28,719 bases of DNA from Sphingopyxis macrogoltabida (GTDB taxonomy: Bacteria > Pseudomonadota > Alphaproteobacteria > Sphingomonadales > Sphingomonadaceae): NCBI GenBank assembly GCA_003241685.1, contig QFPJ01000037.1:1-28719 (forward strand), read 5' to 3'. The notes under the pieces are model-generated. The model was given only the letters and a program-made list of their open reading frames with translations. It was not told the origin of the DNA and ran no database searches. Within the stretch, counting starts at the first letter, position 1. The number at the start of each line of letters is the position of its first letter. A program made the translations under genes and the position numbers. Below are positions 17,687-25,694 of the stretch, piece by piece.

Positions 17687-18283
17687 TTGAACCCGTCGGT
17701 TCTGTATTTTTCGCGGTGGGGCAACGCGGTCAAGGCGCTGTTCTTCCTGCTGGTCGCGGCGGTGGCATTTGGCGTCGCCGGGGCCATGCACCGCGACAGC
17801 GCGCCGCCCGCCGCCACGGTGCGGCCGGTCGACTTCGCGCTGCCGCCGCCGCCGCCCCGGCGGTCCGATCCGCTGGCGCCGTTCAAGATCCCGCTGCTGA
17901 TCGTCGCCGGATGCGCCGCGCTCTTCTATGCCGGCCGGCACGGATTGCGGGCAGCCAGAGGCGAGGTCGGCGTGAAGATCGAGGGCGGCCGGCTGCATTT
18001 TCACAAAAGCTATGCCGGGGTTCCGGCGGACCTGCCGGTCGCCGACATCGTGGAGGCGCTGTTCGACCGCGCCGATCGCCTGCCCGGCGACGCGCCTTTC
18101 GGGGCGCGAACGGGCGCGCGGCTGCGCCACGGGCTCCACCTTCGCTATCGCAGCGGCGACGCGAACGGCGAGGTCCGGCTGGTCGACAATGATTTCGATG
18201 GCGGCACCGAACAATTGCGGCGCTTTGCCGCGCAACTGGATGTCTGGCGTCAATCGGCGGCGCGCGTGGCACACCGCGACTGA
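17687..18283 (+). CDS. Small membrane protein of unknown function
   Basis: A 198-residue protein not matched to a named family. It has a first membrane segment at about residues 16-34 (VKALFFLLVAAVAFGVAGAM), a Pro-rich linker (ALPPPPPRR), a second segment at about 67-82 (FKIPLLIVAGCAALFYAG), then a soluble domain of about 110 residues with a regular beta-like pattern (GVKIEGGRLHFHKSY). The start appears to be TTG, 20 bases after lpdA, with a weak upstream GGGG; an internal start is possible. High-GC codon use throughout supports coding. It is followed by a PAP2 phosphatase on the same strand. Confidence 0.65.
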   Translation: MNPSVLYFSRWGNAVKALFFLLVAAVAFGVAGAMHRDSAPPAATVRPVDFALPPPPPRRSDPLAPFKIPLLIVAGCAALFYAGRHGLRAARGEVGVKIEGGRLHFHKSYAGVPADLPVADIVEALFDRADRLPGDAPFGARTGARLRHGLHLRYRSGDANGEVRLVDNDFDGGTEQLRRFAAQLDVWRQSAARVAHRD

Positions 18284-18319
18284 TTGCGGTTGCCGCCGCC
18301 CTTTGCCAAGGGGGACGGC

Positions 18320-18970
18320 ATGACATCCACCGATCCCGCCGCTCCGTCCTTTCCGACGCGTCGCGTGCTTGCGCTGCTCGCTCTCGCCTTCCTGCTGCTC
18401 GGCTATGCCGTGGCGGCGGGCCATACCGCCGACGTAGACCTGCGCGTCGGGACGATGCTGGGGCTGTCCGTCGATGCCTCGCCGTCCTGGCTCATCGCGC
18501 TGATGCAGGGGATCAGCTGGATCGGCGGCGGGCTGCCCCGCTGGGGAATCGTCGTCCTGCTCTGCGCGCTGGTCTGGCACTGGTGCGGGCCGCGCTGCGC
18601 GATCGCGCTGGGCGGCGCCTCGCTGCTGGCCAATCTGGCGTCGAGCCTGCTCAAGCGCGCCTTTGGCATCGCGCGGCCCGACATCGTCCCGCACCTCGAC
18701 CATCAGACGAGTTTTTCCTTTCCCAGCGGTCATGCGACGAGCGCCGCGGTCGTGTATCTGCTGCTCGCGTGGCTGGCGCCGCCGCGCTGGCGGTCCGCGG
18801 CCTGGGCGCTGGCGCTGGCGATGATCCTGCTCAACGGCGTGTCGCGCATGATGCTGGGCGTGCACTGGATCAGCGACATCGCCGGCGGCACGTTGCTCGG
18901 CACCGCCTTTGCCCTGATCGGCGCCTGGTGGGCGGGACGGGACGGCAATGCGAAACGCCATCCTTCCTAA
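18320..18970 (+). CDS. PAP2-family membrane phosphatase
   Basis: A 216-residue integral membrane protein with the full PAP2 signature. K112-x6-R119-P120 is in KRAFGIARPD, PSGH at 135-138 in SFPSGHATSA, and S175-R176-x5-H182-x3-D186 in SRMMLGVHWISD. Several hydrophobic helices surround these motifs, with an N-terminal one at about 16-33. Family members dephosphorylate phosphatidate, undecaprenyl diphosphate or phosphatidylglycerol phosphate at the membrane surface; the substrate cannot be told here. ATG at 18320 is chosen because AAGGGGGA lies just upstream; a longer TTG start overlaps that site. There is a short gap from the preceding small membrane protein. Confidence 0.9.
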   Translation: MTSTDPAAPSFPTRRVLALLALAFLLLGYAVAAGHTADVDLRVGTMLGLSVDASPSWLIALMQGISWIGGGLPRWGIVVLLCALVWHWCGPRCAIALGGASLLANLASSLLKRAFGIARPDIVPHLDHQTSFSFPSGHATSAAVVYLLLAWLAPPRWRSAAWALALAMILLNGVSRMMLGVHWISDIAGGTLLGTAFALIGAWWAGRDGNAKRHPS

Positions 18971-19021
18971 CCCGATGGTAAATCCTTTGCGCTAAACCGC
19001 CGATCGGAAAGGAAGGCGACG

Positions 19022-19423
19022 ATGAAACTGTCCATGCGTGCGGTTGCGGGAGGCGTCGGCGCGCTGATCCCGATCGCCTATATCGGATATTTCCTGTGGC
19101 ATTTCATCGGGGTCGGCGGCAATTCGATGGAGGGCGTCGCCGCGATCGGGCTGGGACCGACCGTGCTGGGCCTGTCGGTCGTCGGGTTGCTGTTCCTGAT
19201 CGGCCCGCTGGTCAAGCTGCTGCGCGGCCTGTCTGGCGTCGCCGATGTCGCGCGGGCGGGCAAGAGGATTGCCGACGAGCTGCCCGCGACCGAAGGGTTC
19301 GACGCGGACGCGGCCTTTGCGAATTACATGCGCAATCGCGCCGAACCGGCTGAGGTGCCGGTGCCGGGCATCGATCCGCCGATCGCCCGCCCGCCCGGCG
19401 GTTTTGGCCGGAAAATCGTCTGA
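19022..19423 (+). CDS. Small two-helix membrane protein of unknown function
   Basis: A 133-residue protein not recognised by family. It has two hydrophobic segments, about 8-32 (AGGVGALIPIAYIGYFLWHFI) and about 45-66 (GPTVLGLSVVGLLFLIGPLVKLL). A soluble C-terminal tail of about 65 residues is rich in Ala, Asp and Pro. The start is well supported by GGAAAGGAAGG upstream. It lies between a PAP2 phosphatase and an exported amidohydrolase, with no obvious operon partner. Codon use matches its neighbours. Confidence 0.7.
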   Translation: MKLSMRAVAGGVGALIPIAYIGYFLWHFIGVGGNSMEGVAAIGLGPTVLGLSVVGLLFLIGPLVKLLRGLSGVADVARAGKRIADELPATEGFDADAAFANYMRNRAEPAEVPVPGIDPPIARPPGGFGRKIV

Positions 19424-19497
19424 CGCAAATTTCGCTGTCCTAATCCGTTCCGCTTTGCCATCACCCGGACAGGGCATCGGCAACAGGCGGGACGGAC

Positions 19498-20832
19498 ATG
19501 CAATCGCGAAAGAATTTCGGCACTATCCTTCGGACTATCCCGCTCGTTGCGGGGGCGCTGTTCGCGGTGAGCACCGCGTCGGCGCAGGCGCCAGAAGCGG
19601 GCGGGCAGACCGTCATCACCGGCGCGCGCTATGTCGATGTGCTGACCGGCAAGATGGTCGATCATCCCGCCATCTTCGTCGGCGCCGACGGCCGCATCAC
19701 GACCATCGCCGATGCGCGCACGGTGCGCTGGGGCGCGAACGTCAAGCATATCGACCTGGGTGACAGGACCTTGCTGCCCGGACTGATCGACATGCACGTC
19801 CATCTGGATGGGCCGGCCGATATTGGCGGCTATCGCGGGCTGGAATTTACCGACAGCTTCTGGGGCATGACCGCGGTCAAAAATGCCCGCGACATGCTGG
19901 ACGCGGGTTTCACCACCGTCCGCAACGTCGGGTCGAGCGACCGCAACGACATCGGGCTGAAACAGGCGATCGACGCCGGCTATGCGGTGGGGCCGCGGAT
20001 CGTGCCGGCGGGCTATGCGCTCGGCGCAACCGGCGGCCATTGCGATTCGACCTATTTCCCGCCGAGCTTCGAAAAGGCCGACGCGAAACTGGAAGGTATC
20101 GGCGATACCGTCGACGAGCTGCGCTATCAGGTGCGGCGCCAGCGCAAATATGGCGCCGAGGTGATCAAGGTCTGTGCGACCGGCGGCGTTTTTTCGCGCA
20201 ACACCGAGCCGGGGCAGTTGCAGGTGCCCGAGAATGAACTGCGCGCCATCGCCGACGAGGCGCATCAATGGGGGCTGCGCGTCGCGGCGCACGCGCACGG
20301 CACGACGGGCATCAAGGCGGCGATCGCGGCCGGAATCGACACGATCGAGCATGTCAGCCTGGTCGATGACGAGGGCATTCGCATGGCGCTGGCGCGCAAA
20401 CGGCCGGTCTGGTTCGCGATGGATATATTCAACACCGAATATACCCAGTCCGAGGGGGCGAAGAACGGCGTGCTGGAAGATAATCTGCGCAAGGACCGCG
20501 AAATCGCCCAGATCCAGCGCGACAATTTCCGCAAGGCGGTGGAGGCGGGCGTACGCATGGTGTTCGCGTCCGACGCGGGCGTAATGCCGCACGGACAGGT
20601 CGGCGGCCAGTTTCGCGTCATGGTCGAATATGGCATGACGCCGATGCAGGCGATCCGCGCCGCCACTAGCGTCGCGGCCGAGGCGCTCGACCGCGAACGC
20701 GATGTCGGGGCGATCGCGGTGGGCCGCTATGCCGACATCATCGCCGTCGACGGCGACCCGCTGGCCAATGTCCGCGAACTGGAAGACGTCGACGCGGTGG
20801 TGAAGGGCGGCGTGCTGGTGAAGGGCGGCTGA
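19498..20832 (+). CDS. Exported metal-dependent amidohydrolase (Xaa-Pro/Xaa-Arg dipeptidase-like)
   Basis: A 444-residue amidohydrolase-superfamily enzyme with a signal peptide ending near SAQA (residue 31). Metal and active-site residues are in order: H100 and H102 (LIDMHVHLDG), K224 likely carboxylated (AEVIKVCATGG), H265/H267 (VAAHAHGTTG), H285 (DTIEHVS) and D359 (FASDAGV). The ending (GAIAVGRYADIIAVDGDPLANV) is typical. The pattern resembles the periplasmic dipeptidase/carboxypeptidase subgroup (Caulobacter Cc2672-like), which cleaves C-terminal Arg/Lys or Pro dipeptides, so it is probably a periplasmic peptidase. Imidazolonepropionase-like naming is also common for this group, but no histidine genes are nearby. 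The ATG follows GGCGGGACGGAC. Confidence 0.88.
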   Translation: MQSRKNFGTILRTIPLVAGALFAVSTASAQAPEAGGQTVITGARYVDVLTGKMVDHPAIFVGADGRITTIADARTVRWGANVKHIDLGDRTLLPGLIDMHVHLDGPADIGGYRGLEFTDSFWGMTAVKNARDMLDAGFTTVRNVGSSDRNDIGLKQAIDAGYAVGPRIVPAGYALGATGGHCDSTYFPPSFEKADAKLEGIGDTVDELRYQVRRQRKYGAEVIKVCATGGVFSRNTEPGQLQVPENELRAIADEAHQWGLRVAAHAHGTTGIKAAIAAGIDTIEHVSLVDDEGIRMALARKRPVWFAMDIFNTEYTQSEGAKNGVLEDNLRKDREIAQIQRDNFRKAVEAGVRMVFASDAGVMPHGQVGGQFRVMVEYGMTPMQAIRAATSVAAEALDRERDVGAIAVGRYADIIAVDGDPLANVRELEDVDAVVKGGVLVKGG

Positions 20833-20914
20833 TCGGGCCGACGGCGGGCGGATGCGTCGCCGCCTCCCGCGCCTCGCAAGGATGATTTGACCCCCAGGCC
20901 GCCAGCCGTTTGAC

Positions 20915-21694
20915 CTAGGCGACCAGCCGGTCGACCATCGCCTCGCGCATCGCGGGGGTCAGGTTCAGCACCGCTTCGGCATAGCCCGGAATATCGCCAT
21001 GGTCGCGGCGCACCGTCGCCAGCGCGGCGTCGAGATAGGCGGGATTGACCGACATCAGCGCGCGAACCGCGTCGTCCTTGATGTCCGCGCCGTACCGCTG
21101 GCGGATATGCGCGGCGCCCTGCGCGATGCGTTCCTCGATCTTGCCCGCGGTGTTGGTGAGCAGATAATCCTGCATCAGGTCATCTTCATGGACGCCCAGC
21201 AGGCGGTGGACGATCGCGACCGCGAAGCCGGTCCGGTCCTTGCCCGCGACGCAGTGGACCAGACTGGGCGCATCATATTCGGCGAGCGACGCCAGATAGA
21301 GGCGCAGCGTCGCGACCAGCGCCGGGCGGTACGGCATTCCGGCATAGGTGTCGATCATCCGCGCCCGCGCCGCCTGGGCATCGACCGCGCCGCCCGCCGC
21401 CTGAAGATGCGGGGCAAGGCCGGCGGTAATGCCGCCCGCGAACAGGACCCGGCCGGAAAAGCCCGCCGACCGGCGGCACGGGTGCATGGCGCGCTCGTCG
21501 TCGCCGCGCAGGTCGACGATCGTGTCGATCCCGAGCCCGTCGATCGCGACCAGATCGTCATCGCTGGCCGTTTCATGATGCGCCGATCGCCACAGCATCC
21601 CGCCGCGTAGCCGTCCGCCGTCCGCGACGGCATAGCCGCCATAGTCGCGGAAATTGTGAATGCCCGCCAGGGGCAGGACGCGCTCGGCGAGCAT
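20915..21694 (-). CDS. Tyrosine-phosphatase-like protein (Y_phosphatase3 type)
   Basis: A 259-residue protein of the cysteine-phosphatase superfamily. The P-loop is HCVAGKDRTG with C148, K152, D153 and R154, the lipid/tyrosine phosphatase variant common in bacteria (CxxGKDRTG). An N-terminal NFRDYGGY and LWRSAHH region and the IVDLRGDDER strand are typical. The substrate could be phosphotyrosine or a phosphoinositide-like lipid; neither is shown. Its ATG lies two bases after the crotonase stop and has CACAGGAGAA upstream, so it is co-transcribed and probably translationally linked with that gene. The larger open frame upstream is out of frame with crotonase and is rejected. Confidence 0.88.
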   Translation of the reverse strand: MLAERVLPLAGIHNFRDYGGYAVADGGRLRGGMLWRSAHHETASDDDLVAIDGLGIDTIVDLRGDDERAMHPCRRSAGFSGRVLFAGGITAGLAPHLQAAGGAVDAQAARARMIDTYAGMPYRPALVATLRLYLASLAEYDAPSLVHCVAGKDRTGFAVAIVHRLLGVHEDDLMQDYLLTNTAGKIEERIAQGAAHIRQRYGADIKDDAVRALMSVNPAYLDAALATVRRDHGDIPGYAEAVLNLTPAMREAMVDRLVA

Positions 21695-21696
21695 GA

Positions 21697-22500
21697 TTAT
21701 TCTCCTGTGAAAACGGGGTCGCGCTTTTCGATGAAGGCATTGATGGCCTCGCGGTTGTCGGCGGTTTCGTGAACGATCGCCTGATAGGCGGCGCTCAGTT
21801 CGAGAATGTCGCTCATCCGGCCTTGCTGCGCCTCGCGCAGCAGCCGCTTGGTCAGGCGCAGCGCGCGCGGCGGGTTGCACACGATCCGTTCGGCGATCGC
21901 TATGGCGCGGTCGAGCAGGTCGGCATCGGGCACCACTTCGGTGACGAGGCCGAATTCCTTTGCCTGCGCGGCGTCGAAGCGGTCGCCGGTCAGGAACAGT
22001 TCGGCGGCGCGCGGATAGCCCAGTATCTTTTGCAGCAGCCACGCGCCGCCGTCGCCGGGAACGATCCCGACCTTGACGAAGCTGCACGCGAATTTGGCGC
22101 TTTCGGCGGCGATGCGGATGTCGCAGGTGCAGGCGAGGTCGCAGCCGAGCCCGACGGCGTGGCCGTTGACCGCCGCGATCATCGGCACCTCGCAATCCAT
22201 CAGCGCGCGAATCACGGCCTGCACGCCCTTGCGGTAATTGCTGCGCGTCGAATCGGGCTGGTCGAGCACGCCGATGCCCTCGCGCTGCTGCATCCCTTTC
22301 AGATTGCCGCCGGCGCTGAAGGCCCGGCCGCTGCCGGTCAGGATGATCGCGCTGACGCCGCGATCCTCGCCCAGTTGTTGCAGCGTGGAAATGATATCCT
22401 GGCAATCGTCGTGACTGCCGATCGCGTTCATGCTGTCCGGCTTGATCATCGTCAATATGGCGATCTTGTCCCGCCGCTCGACCCGCAAAAACTGTCCCAT
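21697..22500 (-). CDS. Crotonase-family protein with altered catalytic residues
   Basis: A 267-residue crotonase (enoyl-CoA hydratase/isomerase superfamily). Oxyanion-hole segments are present: SAGGNLKGM (about 62-70) and VNGHAVGLGCDLA (about 111-123). By eye alignment to rat-type hydratase, Glu144 is Asp (D121 in GLGCD) and Glu164 is Phe (F141 in CSFVKVG). An acidic residue follows in PGDGG (D150). So it may be an isomerase, dehalogenase or lyase rather than a standard hydratase, or act with shifted residues. The start at 22500 is supported by AGGAAAGGAA. It is transcribed divergently from the acyl-CoA dehydrogenase pair across a 50-base gap (22501-22550) that must hold both promoters. It co-transcribes the phosphatase-like gene. 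Confidence 0.88.
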   Translation of the reverse strand: MGQFLRVERRDKIAILTMIKPDSMNAIGSHDDCQDIISTLQQLGEDRGVSAIILTGSGRAFSAGGNLKGMQQREGIGVLDQPDSTRSNYRKGVQAVIRALMDCEVPMIAAVNGHAVGLGCDLACTCDIRIAAESAKFACSFVKVGIVPGDGGAWLLQKILGYPRAAELFLTGDRFDAAQAKEFGLVTEVVPDADLLDRAIAIAERIVCNPPRALRLTKRLLREAQQGRMSDILELSAAYQAIVHETADNREAINAFIEKRDPVFTGE

Positions 22501-22550
22501 TGCACAAATTCCTTTCCTGCCGGGCAAAGCTATTGCATGGCCGTCGCGAC

Positions 22551-23690
22551 ATGCAAGGCTTTGCGCTTCATCCTTTCGATCCGCCGGGCGACATTCCGGC
22601 ACTGCGCGCCGAATTGCGCGCCTGGCTTCGCGACAACCAGCCGCGGAATGACGTCGTCGACCGCGCCAATTGCTGGGCAAGCTTCGACGTCGGTTTCAGC
22701 CGCGCGCTGGGCGCGGCAGGCTATATCGGCATGACCCTGCCGGCGCGCTATGGCGGCGGCGACCGCCATCCGCTGGAACGCTATGTGGTGATCGAGGAAC
22801 TGCTGGCGGCGGGGGCGCCGGTGGGCGCGCACTGGATCGCCGACCGACAGACCGGCCCGCTGATCCTGCGCTATGGCAGCGAGGCGCAGCGGCAGCACTA
22901 CCTTCCCGGCATTGCCCGCGGCGAACTTTATGCCTGCATCGGCCTGTCCGAACCGGGCGCCGGGTCCGATCTGGCGTCGGTGCGGACCAGCGCGCGCGAA
23001 ACGGCCGAAGGCTGGCGCGTCGACGGCCAGAAAATCTGGACCACCGGCGCGCATCTGTCGCACGTCATCCTGGCGCTGGTGCGGACCGAGGAGGGCAGCG
23101 AACGCAACGCGGGGCTCAGCCAGTTGCTGATCGACCTCGACACGCCGGGCGTTACCGTCCGCCCGATCATCGACATGGCGGGCCATCATGATTTCAACGA
23201 GATATTCTTCGACGACGTGCTGGTCCCGCACGGCGCGTTGATCGGCACGCGCGGGGAGGGGTGGAAACAGGTCACGGCCGAACTCGGCCTCGAACGCTCC
23301 GGCCCCGAACGCTATCTGTCGAGCCATGCCTTGCTGGCCGCGCTGATCGATTCGGCGGGACCGGAGCCCGCGCCCGACGTCGCGGCGCTGATCGGCGAAC
23401 TGGCGGCGGAGATGTGGACGCTGCGCCAATTGTCGATGTCGACCGCCGCGAAACTGGCGGCCGGCGAGGACCCGATGGTCGAGGCGTCGGTGGTCAAGGA
23501 ACTGGGCAATGCCTTTGAACAGGATATGCCGCGCCGGGTGCAGGCGATCGTCGATTGCGGCTGGGACGACAGCGACGACCTGGCCCGGCTGCTGCGCGCG
23601 CTGCTTATCGCGTCGCCGAGCTTTTCGTTGCGCGGGGGGACGCGCGAAGTGATCCGGGGGATCATCGCGCGCGGGCTGGGCCTGCGATGA
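22551..23690 (+). CDS. Acyl-CoA dehydrogenase, large subunit of a pair
   Basis: A 379-residue flavoenzyme subunit of the acyl-CoA dehydrogenase family, introducing a 2,3-double bond into acyl-CoA. Family features include AGYIGMTLPARYGGG, YACIGLSEPGAGSDLAS (flavin/substrate segment), KIWTTGAHLSHVIL, and the C-terminal SLRGGTREVIRGIIARGLGLR. Closely related proteins occur with a shorter partner as heteromeric dehydrogenases (FadE26/27- or ChsE-like for sterol side chains), and here a short partner overlaps it by four bases. ATG at 22551 is chosen; it lacks a good ribosome-binding sequence and the frame extends to a TTG at 22500. The substrate is unknown. Confidence 0.9.
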   Translation: MQGFALHPFDPPGDIPALRAELRAWLRDNQPRNDVVDRANCWASFDVGFSRALGAAGYIGMTLPARYGGGDRHPLERYVVIEELLAAGAPVGAHWIADRQTGPLILRYGSEAQRQHYLPGIARGELYACIGLSEPGAGSDLASVRTSARETAEGWRVDGQKIWTTGAHLSHVILALVRTEEGSERNAGLSQLLIDLDTPGVTVRPIIDMAGHHDFNEIFFDDVLVPHGALIGTRGEGWKQVTAELGLERSGPERYLSSHALLAALIDSAGPEPAPDVAALIGELAAEMWTLRQLSMSTAAKLAAGEDPMVEASVVKELGNAFEQDMPRRVQAIVDCGWDDSDDLARLLRALLIASPSFSLRGGTREVIRGIIARGLGLR

Positions 23691-24454
23691 GCGCGGCGCG
23701 CGACATGCTGTGCGATACGGCGCGGGCCGTGTTCGCCGATGCGGCGGTGGCCGGGATGGCGCCGGTCGAGGAGGCGGGTTTCGCCCTGTTGCTGGTGCCC
23801 GAAGCCGACGGCGGTTTCGGCGGCGACTGGGGCGACGTCCATGCGGTGCTGCGGATCGCGGGCGAGGTGGCGCCGGATTTGCCCATCGCGGCGCTGATCC
23901 TGTCGGGGGCGGGGCGTGACGGGATGGGGGAGAACGGATTCGGGGCGTTGTCCGCCGCCGCCACGGTCAGCCTGATCGCCGGGGCGATGGGGCGCGCGTT
24001 GGCGCTGTCGATCGATCATGTGAACATGCGCCAGCAGTTCGGCCGGCCGCTGGGCAAATTCCAGGCGGTGCAGCAGTCGCTCGCCGTGATGGCATGCGAA
24101 GTGCGCGCGGTCGATGCCGCCGCCGCCGCGCTCGCGGCGCGGCTCGACGCGACGGGGATCGACCCGGCGCAGGCCGATTTCGAGATTGCGGCCGCGAAGC
24201 TGCGCGCCAACCGCGCGGTCGGCGTCGTCACCGGCATCGCGCATCAGGTGCATGGCGCGATCGGCTTTACCCGCGAATATGACCTGCACCGCGTCACCAT
24301 CCCCCTGATGCGCTGGCGCGGCGCGCATGGGCATGACGCGCATTGGGCGCGCGTGCTGGGGCGCCAGGTGGCCGGTTTCGGCGGACGCGGCCTGTGGGAA
24401 GCCCTGACGGCGCGCACGGACCCCGTTGCGCCGGCCGACGGGCGCGCCGGCTGA
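23687..24454 (+). CDS. Short acyl-CoA dehydrogenase-like subunit
   Basis: A 255-residue protein, much shorter than a normal acyl-CoA dehydrogenase (about 380). It has a reduced N-terminal part (LLVPEADGGFGGDWGDV, about 35-51), lacks most of the central beta domain, and keeps the C-terminal helical domain (VNMRQQFGRPLGKFQAVQQ, then VHGAIGFTREYDLHRVT). ATGA overlap with the preceding gene implies coupled translation and a 1:1 complex. Such small partners usually complete a shared active site in heterotetrameric enzymes. It ends four bases before the convergent stop of the racemase gene. An internal deletion or frameshift is unlikely because the frame is clean throughout. Confidence 0.88.
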   Translation: MSAARDMLCDTARAVFADAAVAGMAPVEEAGFALLLVPEADGGFGGDWGDVHAVLRIAGEVAPDLPIAALILSGAGRDGMGENGFGALSAAATVSLIAGAMGRALALSIDHVNMRQQFGRPLGKFQAVQQSLAVMACEVRAVDAAAAALAARLDATGIDPAQADFEIAAAKLRANRAVGVVTGIAHQVHGAIGFTREYDLHRVTIPLMRWRGAHGHDAHWARVLGRQVAGFGGRGLWEALTARTDPVAPADGRAG

Positions 24455-24458
24455 ACGG

Positions 24459-25589
24459 TCAGCGCACCGCACCGCCCGCGCGCAGCGCGGCGATGCCGGC
24501 GGCGTCATGGCCGAGCGCGGACAGGATCGCATCGGCGTCGCCGCCGACCGGGGGCGCCTGTCGCGGCATGTCGTTCACCGTCGCCGAATAACGCGGCGCC
24601 GGGGCGGGGTGGGGGACGCCGCCGACGGTCACGAAGGTTTCGCGCGCGACATTGTGCGGATGCCGCGGCGCTTCGGCGAGCGACAGGACCGGCGCAAAGC
24701 AGACGTCGGTCATTTCCATGAGGTCGCACCATTCGTCGCGCGTCCTGGTCGCGAACAATGCGGCGACCTTTGCCTTCTTGGCGGGCCAGTTTTCCGCGTC
24801 GTCCTGCACGTCGAAATCGGGGTCGGCGTCGAGCCCCGTCTTTTCGCGGAGCAGGGCATAGAATTGCGGCTCGATCGACCCGATCGAGATGAACTTGCCG
24901 TCGGAACAGGTGTAAGTGTCATAATAGGGCGCGCCGCCGTCGAGCCGGTTCACGCCCGCTTCGTCCTTCAGCATTCCCGCGCCGTGGAACCACCAGCTCA
25001 TCCCCGCGAGCAGGGCCGACCCGTCGGTCATCGCGCAGTCGATCACCTGACCCTCGCCGCTTTTCGCCGCATGGAGCAGCGCGCTCGCCATGCCGAAGGC
25101 CAGCATCATGCCGCCGCCGCCGAAATCGCCCACATAATTGACCGGCGGCACCGGCTTGCCGCCGCGCACCCCGATGGTGTGCAGCACGCCCGACAGCGAG
25201 ATGTAATTGATGTCGTGGCCCGCCGCCTGGGCATAGGGGCCGAACTGGCCCCAGCCGGTCATGCGGCCATAGACCAGCTTCGGATTGTCGGCGAGCAGCA
25301 CGTCGGGGCCGAGGCCCAGCCGTTCCATGACGCCGGGGCGATAGCCCTCGATAATGCCGTCGGCGCTTTTGCACAGGTCGCGCGCGATCTGCACCGCCTC
25401 CGGCTTTTTCATGTCGAGCGCGATCGACGTGCGGTTTCGCGACAGCGGGTCGCGCGGGTCCATGAAGCCGCCCGGCCGGTCGATGCGGATGACCTCCGCG
25501 CCATGATCGGCGAGCATCATGCCGCAGAAGGGGCCGGGGCCGATCCCTGCGAATTCGATGATCCTGATGCCCTTCAGCGGTCCTGCCAT
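24459..25589 (-). CDS. Alpha-methylacyl-CoA racemase (CaiB/BaiF CoA-transferase family III)
   Basis: A 376-residue family III CoA-transferase fold protein. The catalytic pair diagnostic of racemases is present: H125 in AGHDINYISLSG and D155 in YVGDFGGGG, closely matching His126/Asp156 of the mycobacterial enzyme. The CoA-binding opening (LKGIRIIEFAGIGPGPFCGMML) and the NRTSIALDMKKPE segment are standard. It epimerises 2-methyl-branched acyl-CoAs between R and S forms so that S-specific acyl-CoA dehydrogenases can act, which fits the neighbouring dehydrogenase pair. The start is supported by AAAAGGAGAG. It converges with the pair (four-base gap) and diverges from the PhoX-like gene. Confidence 0.93.
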   Translation of the reverse strand: MAGPLKGIRIIEFAGIGPGPFCGMMLADHGAEVIRIDRPGGFMDPRDPLSRNRTSIALDMKKPEAVQIARDLCKSADGIIEGYRPGVMERLGLGPDVLLADNPKLVYGRMTGWGQFGPYAQAAGHDINYISLSGVLHTIGVRGGKPVPPVNYVGDFGGGGMMLAFGMASALLHAAKSGEGQVIDCAMTDGSALLAGMSWWFHGAGMLKDEAGVNRLDGGAPYYDTYTCSDGKFISIGSIEPQFYALLREKTGLDADPDFDVQDDAENWPAKKAKVAALFATRTRDEWCDLMEMTDVCFAPVLSLAEAPRHPHNVARETFVTVGGVPHPAPAPRYSATVNDMPRQAPPVGGDADAILSALGHDAAGIAALRAGGAVR

Positions 25590-25694
25590 GTCACTCTCCT
25601 TTTCAGATGTTGCACTTCTGCGACGCCGGTGCAGCCGCAGTGTCATATTCGATTCCTAAGGCGCGGCGAAGGAACCCGACGGAGTCGCCCCGCC

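Noticed and set aside
20915..22552. Single 545-residue product joining phosphatase and crotonase regions
   Set aside because: The upstream part is in the wrong frame for crotonase and lacks motifs; the separate phosphatase start has its own ribosome-binding sequence.
24426..25694. N-terminal extension of the PhoX-like protein
   Set aside because: It runs opposite the racemase gene with shadow-like composition, while a twin-arginine signal begins at the ATG at 25695.
25590..25694. Divergent promoter and inverted repeat between racemase and PhoX-like genes
   Set aside because: Several GCAC/GTGC and TATT-like pieces exist but no spacing or symmetry is good enough to call, and no Pho box is evident.
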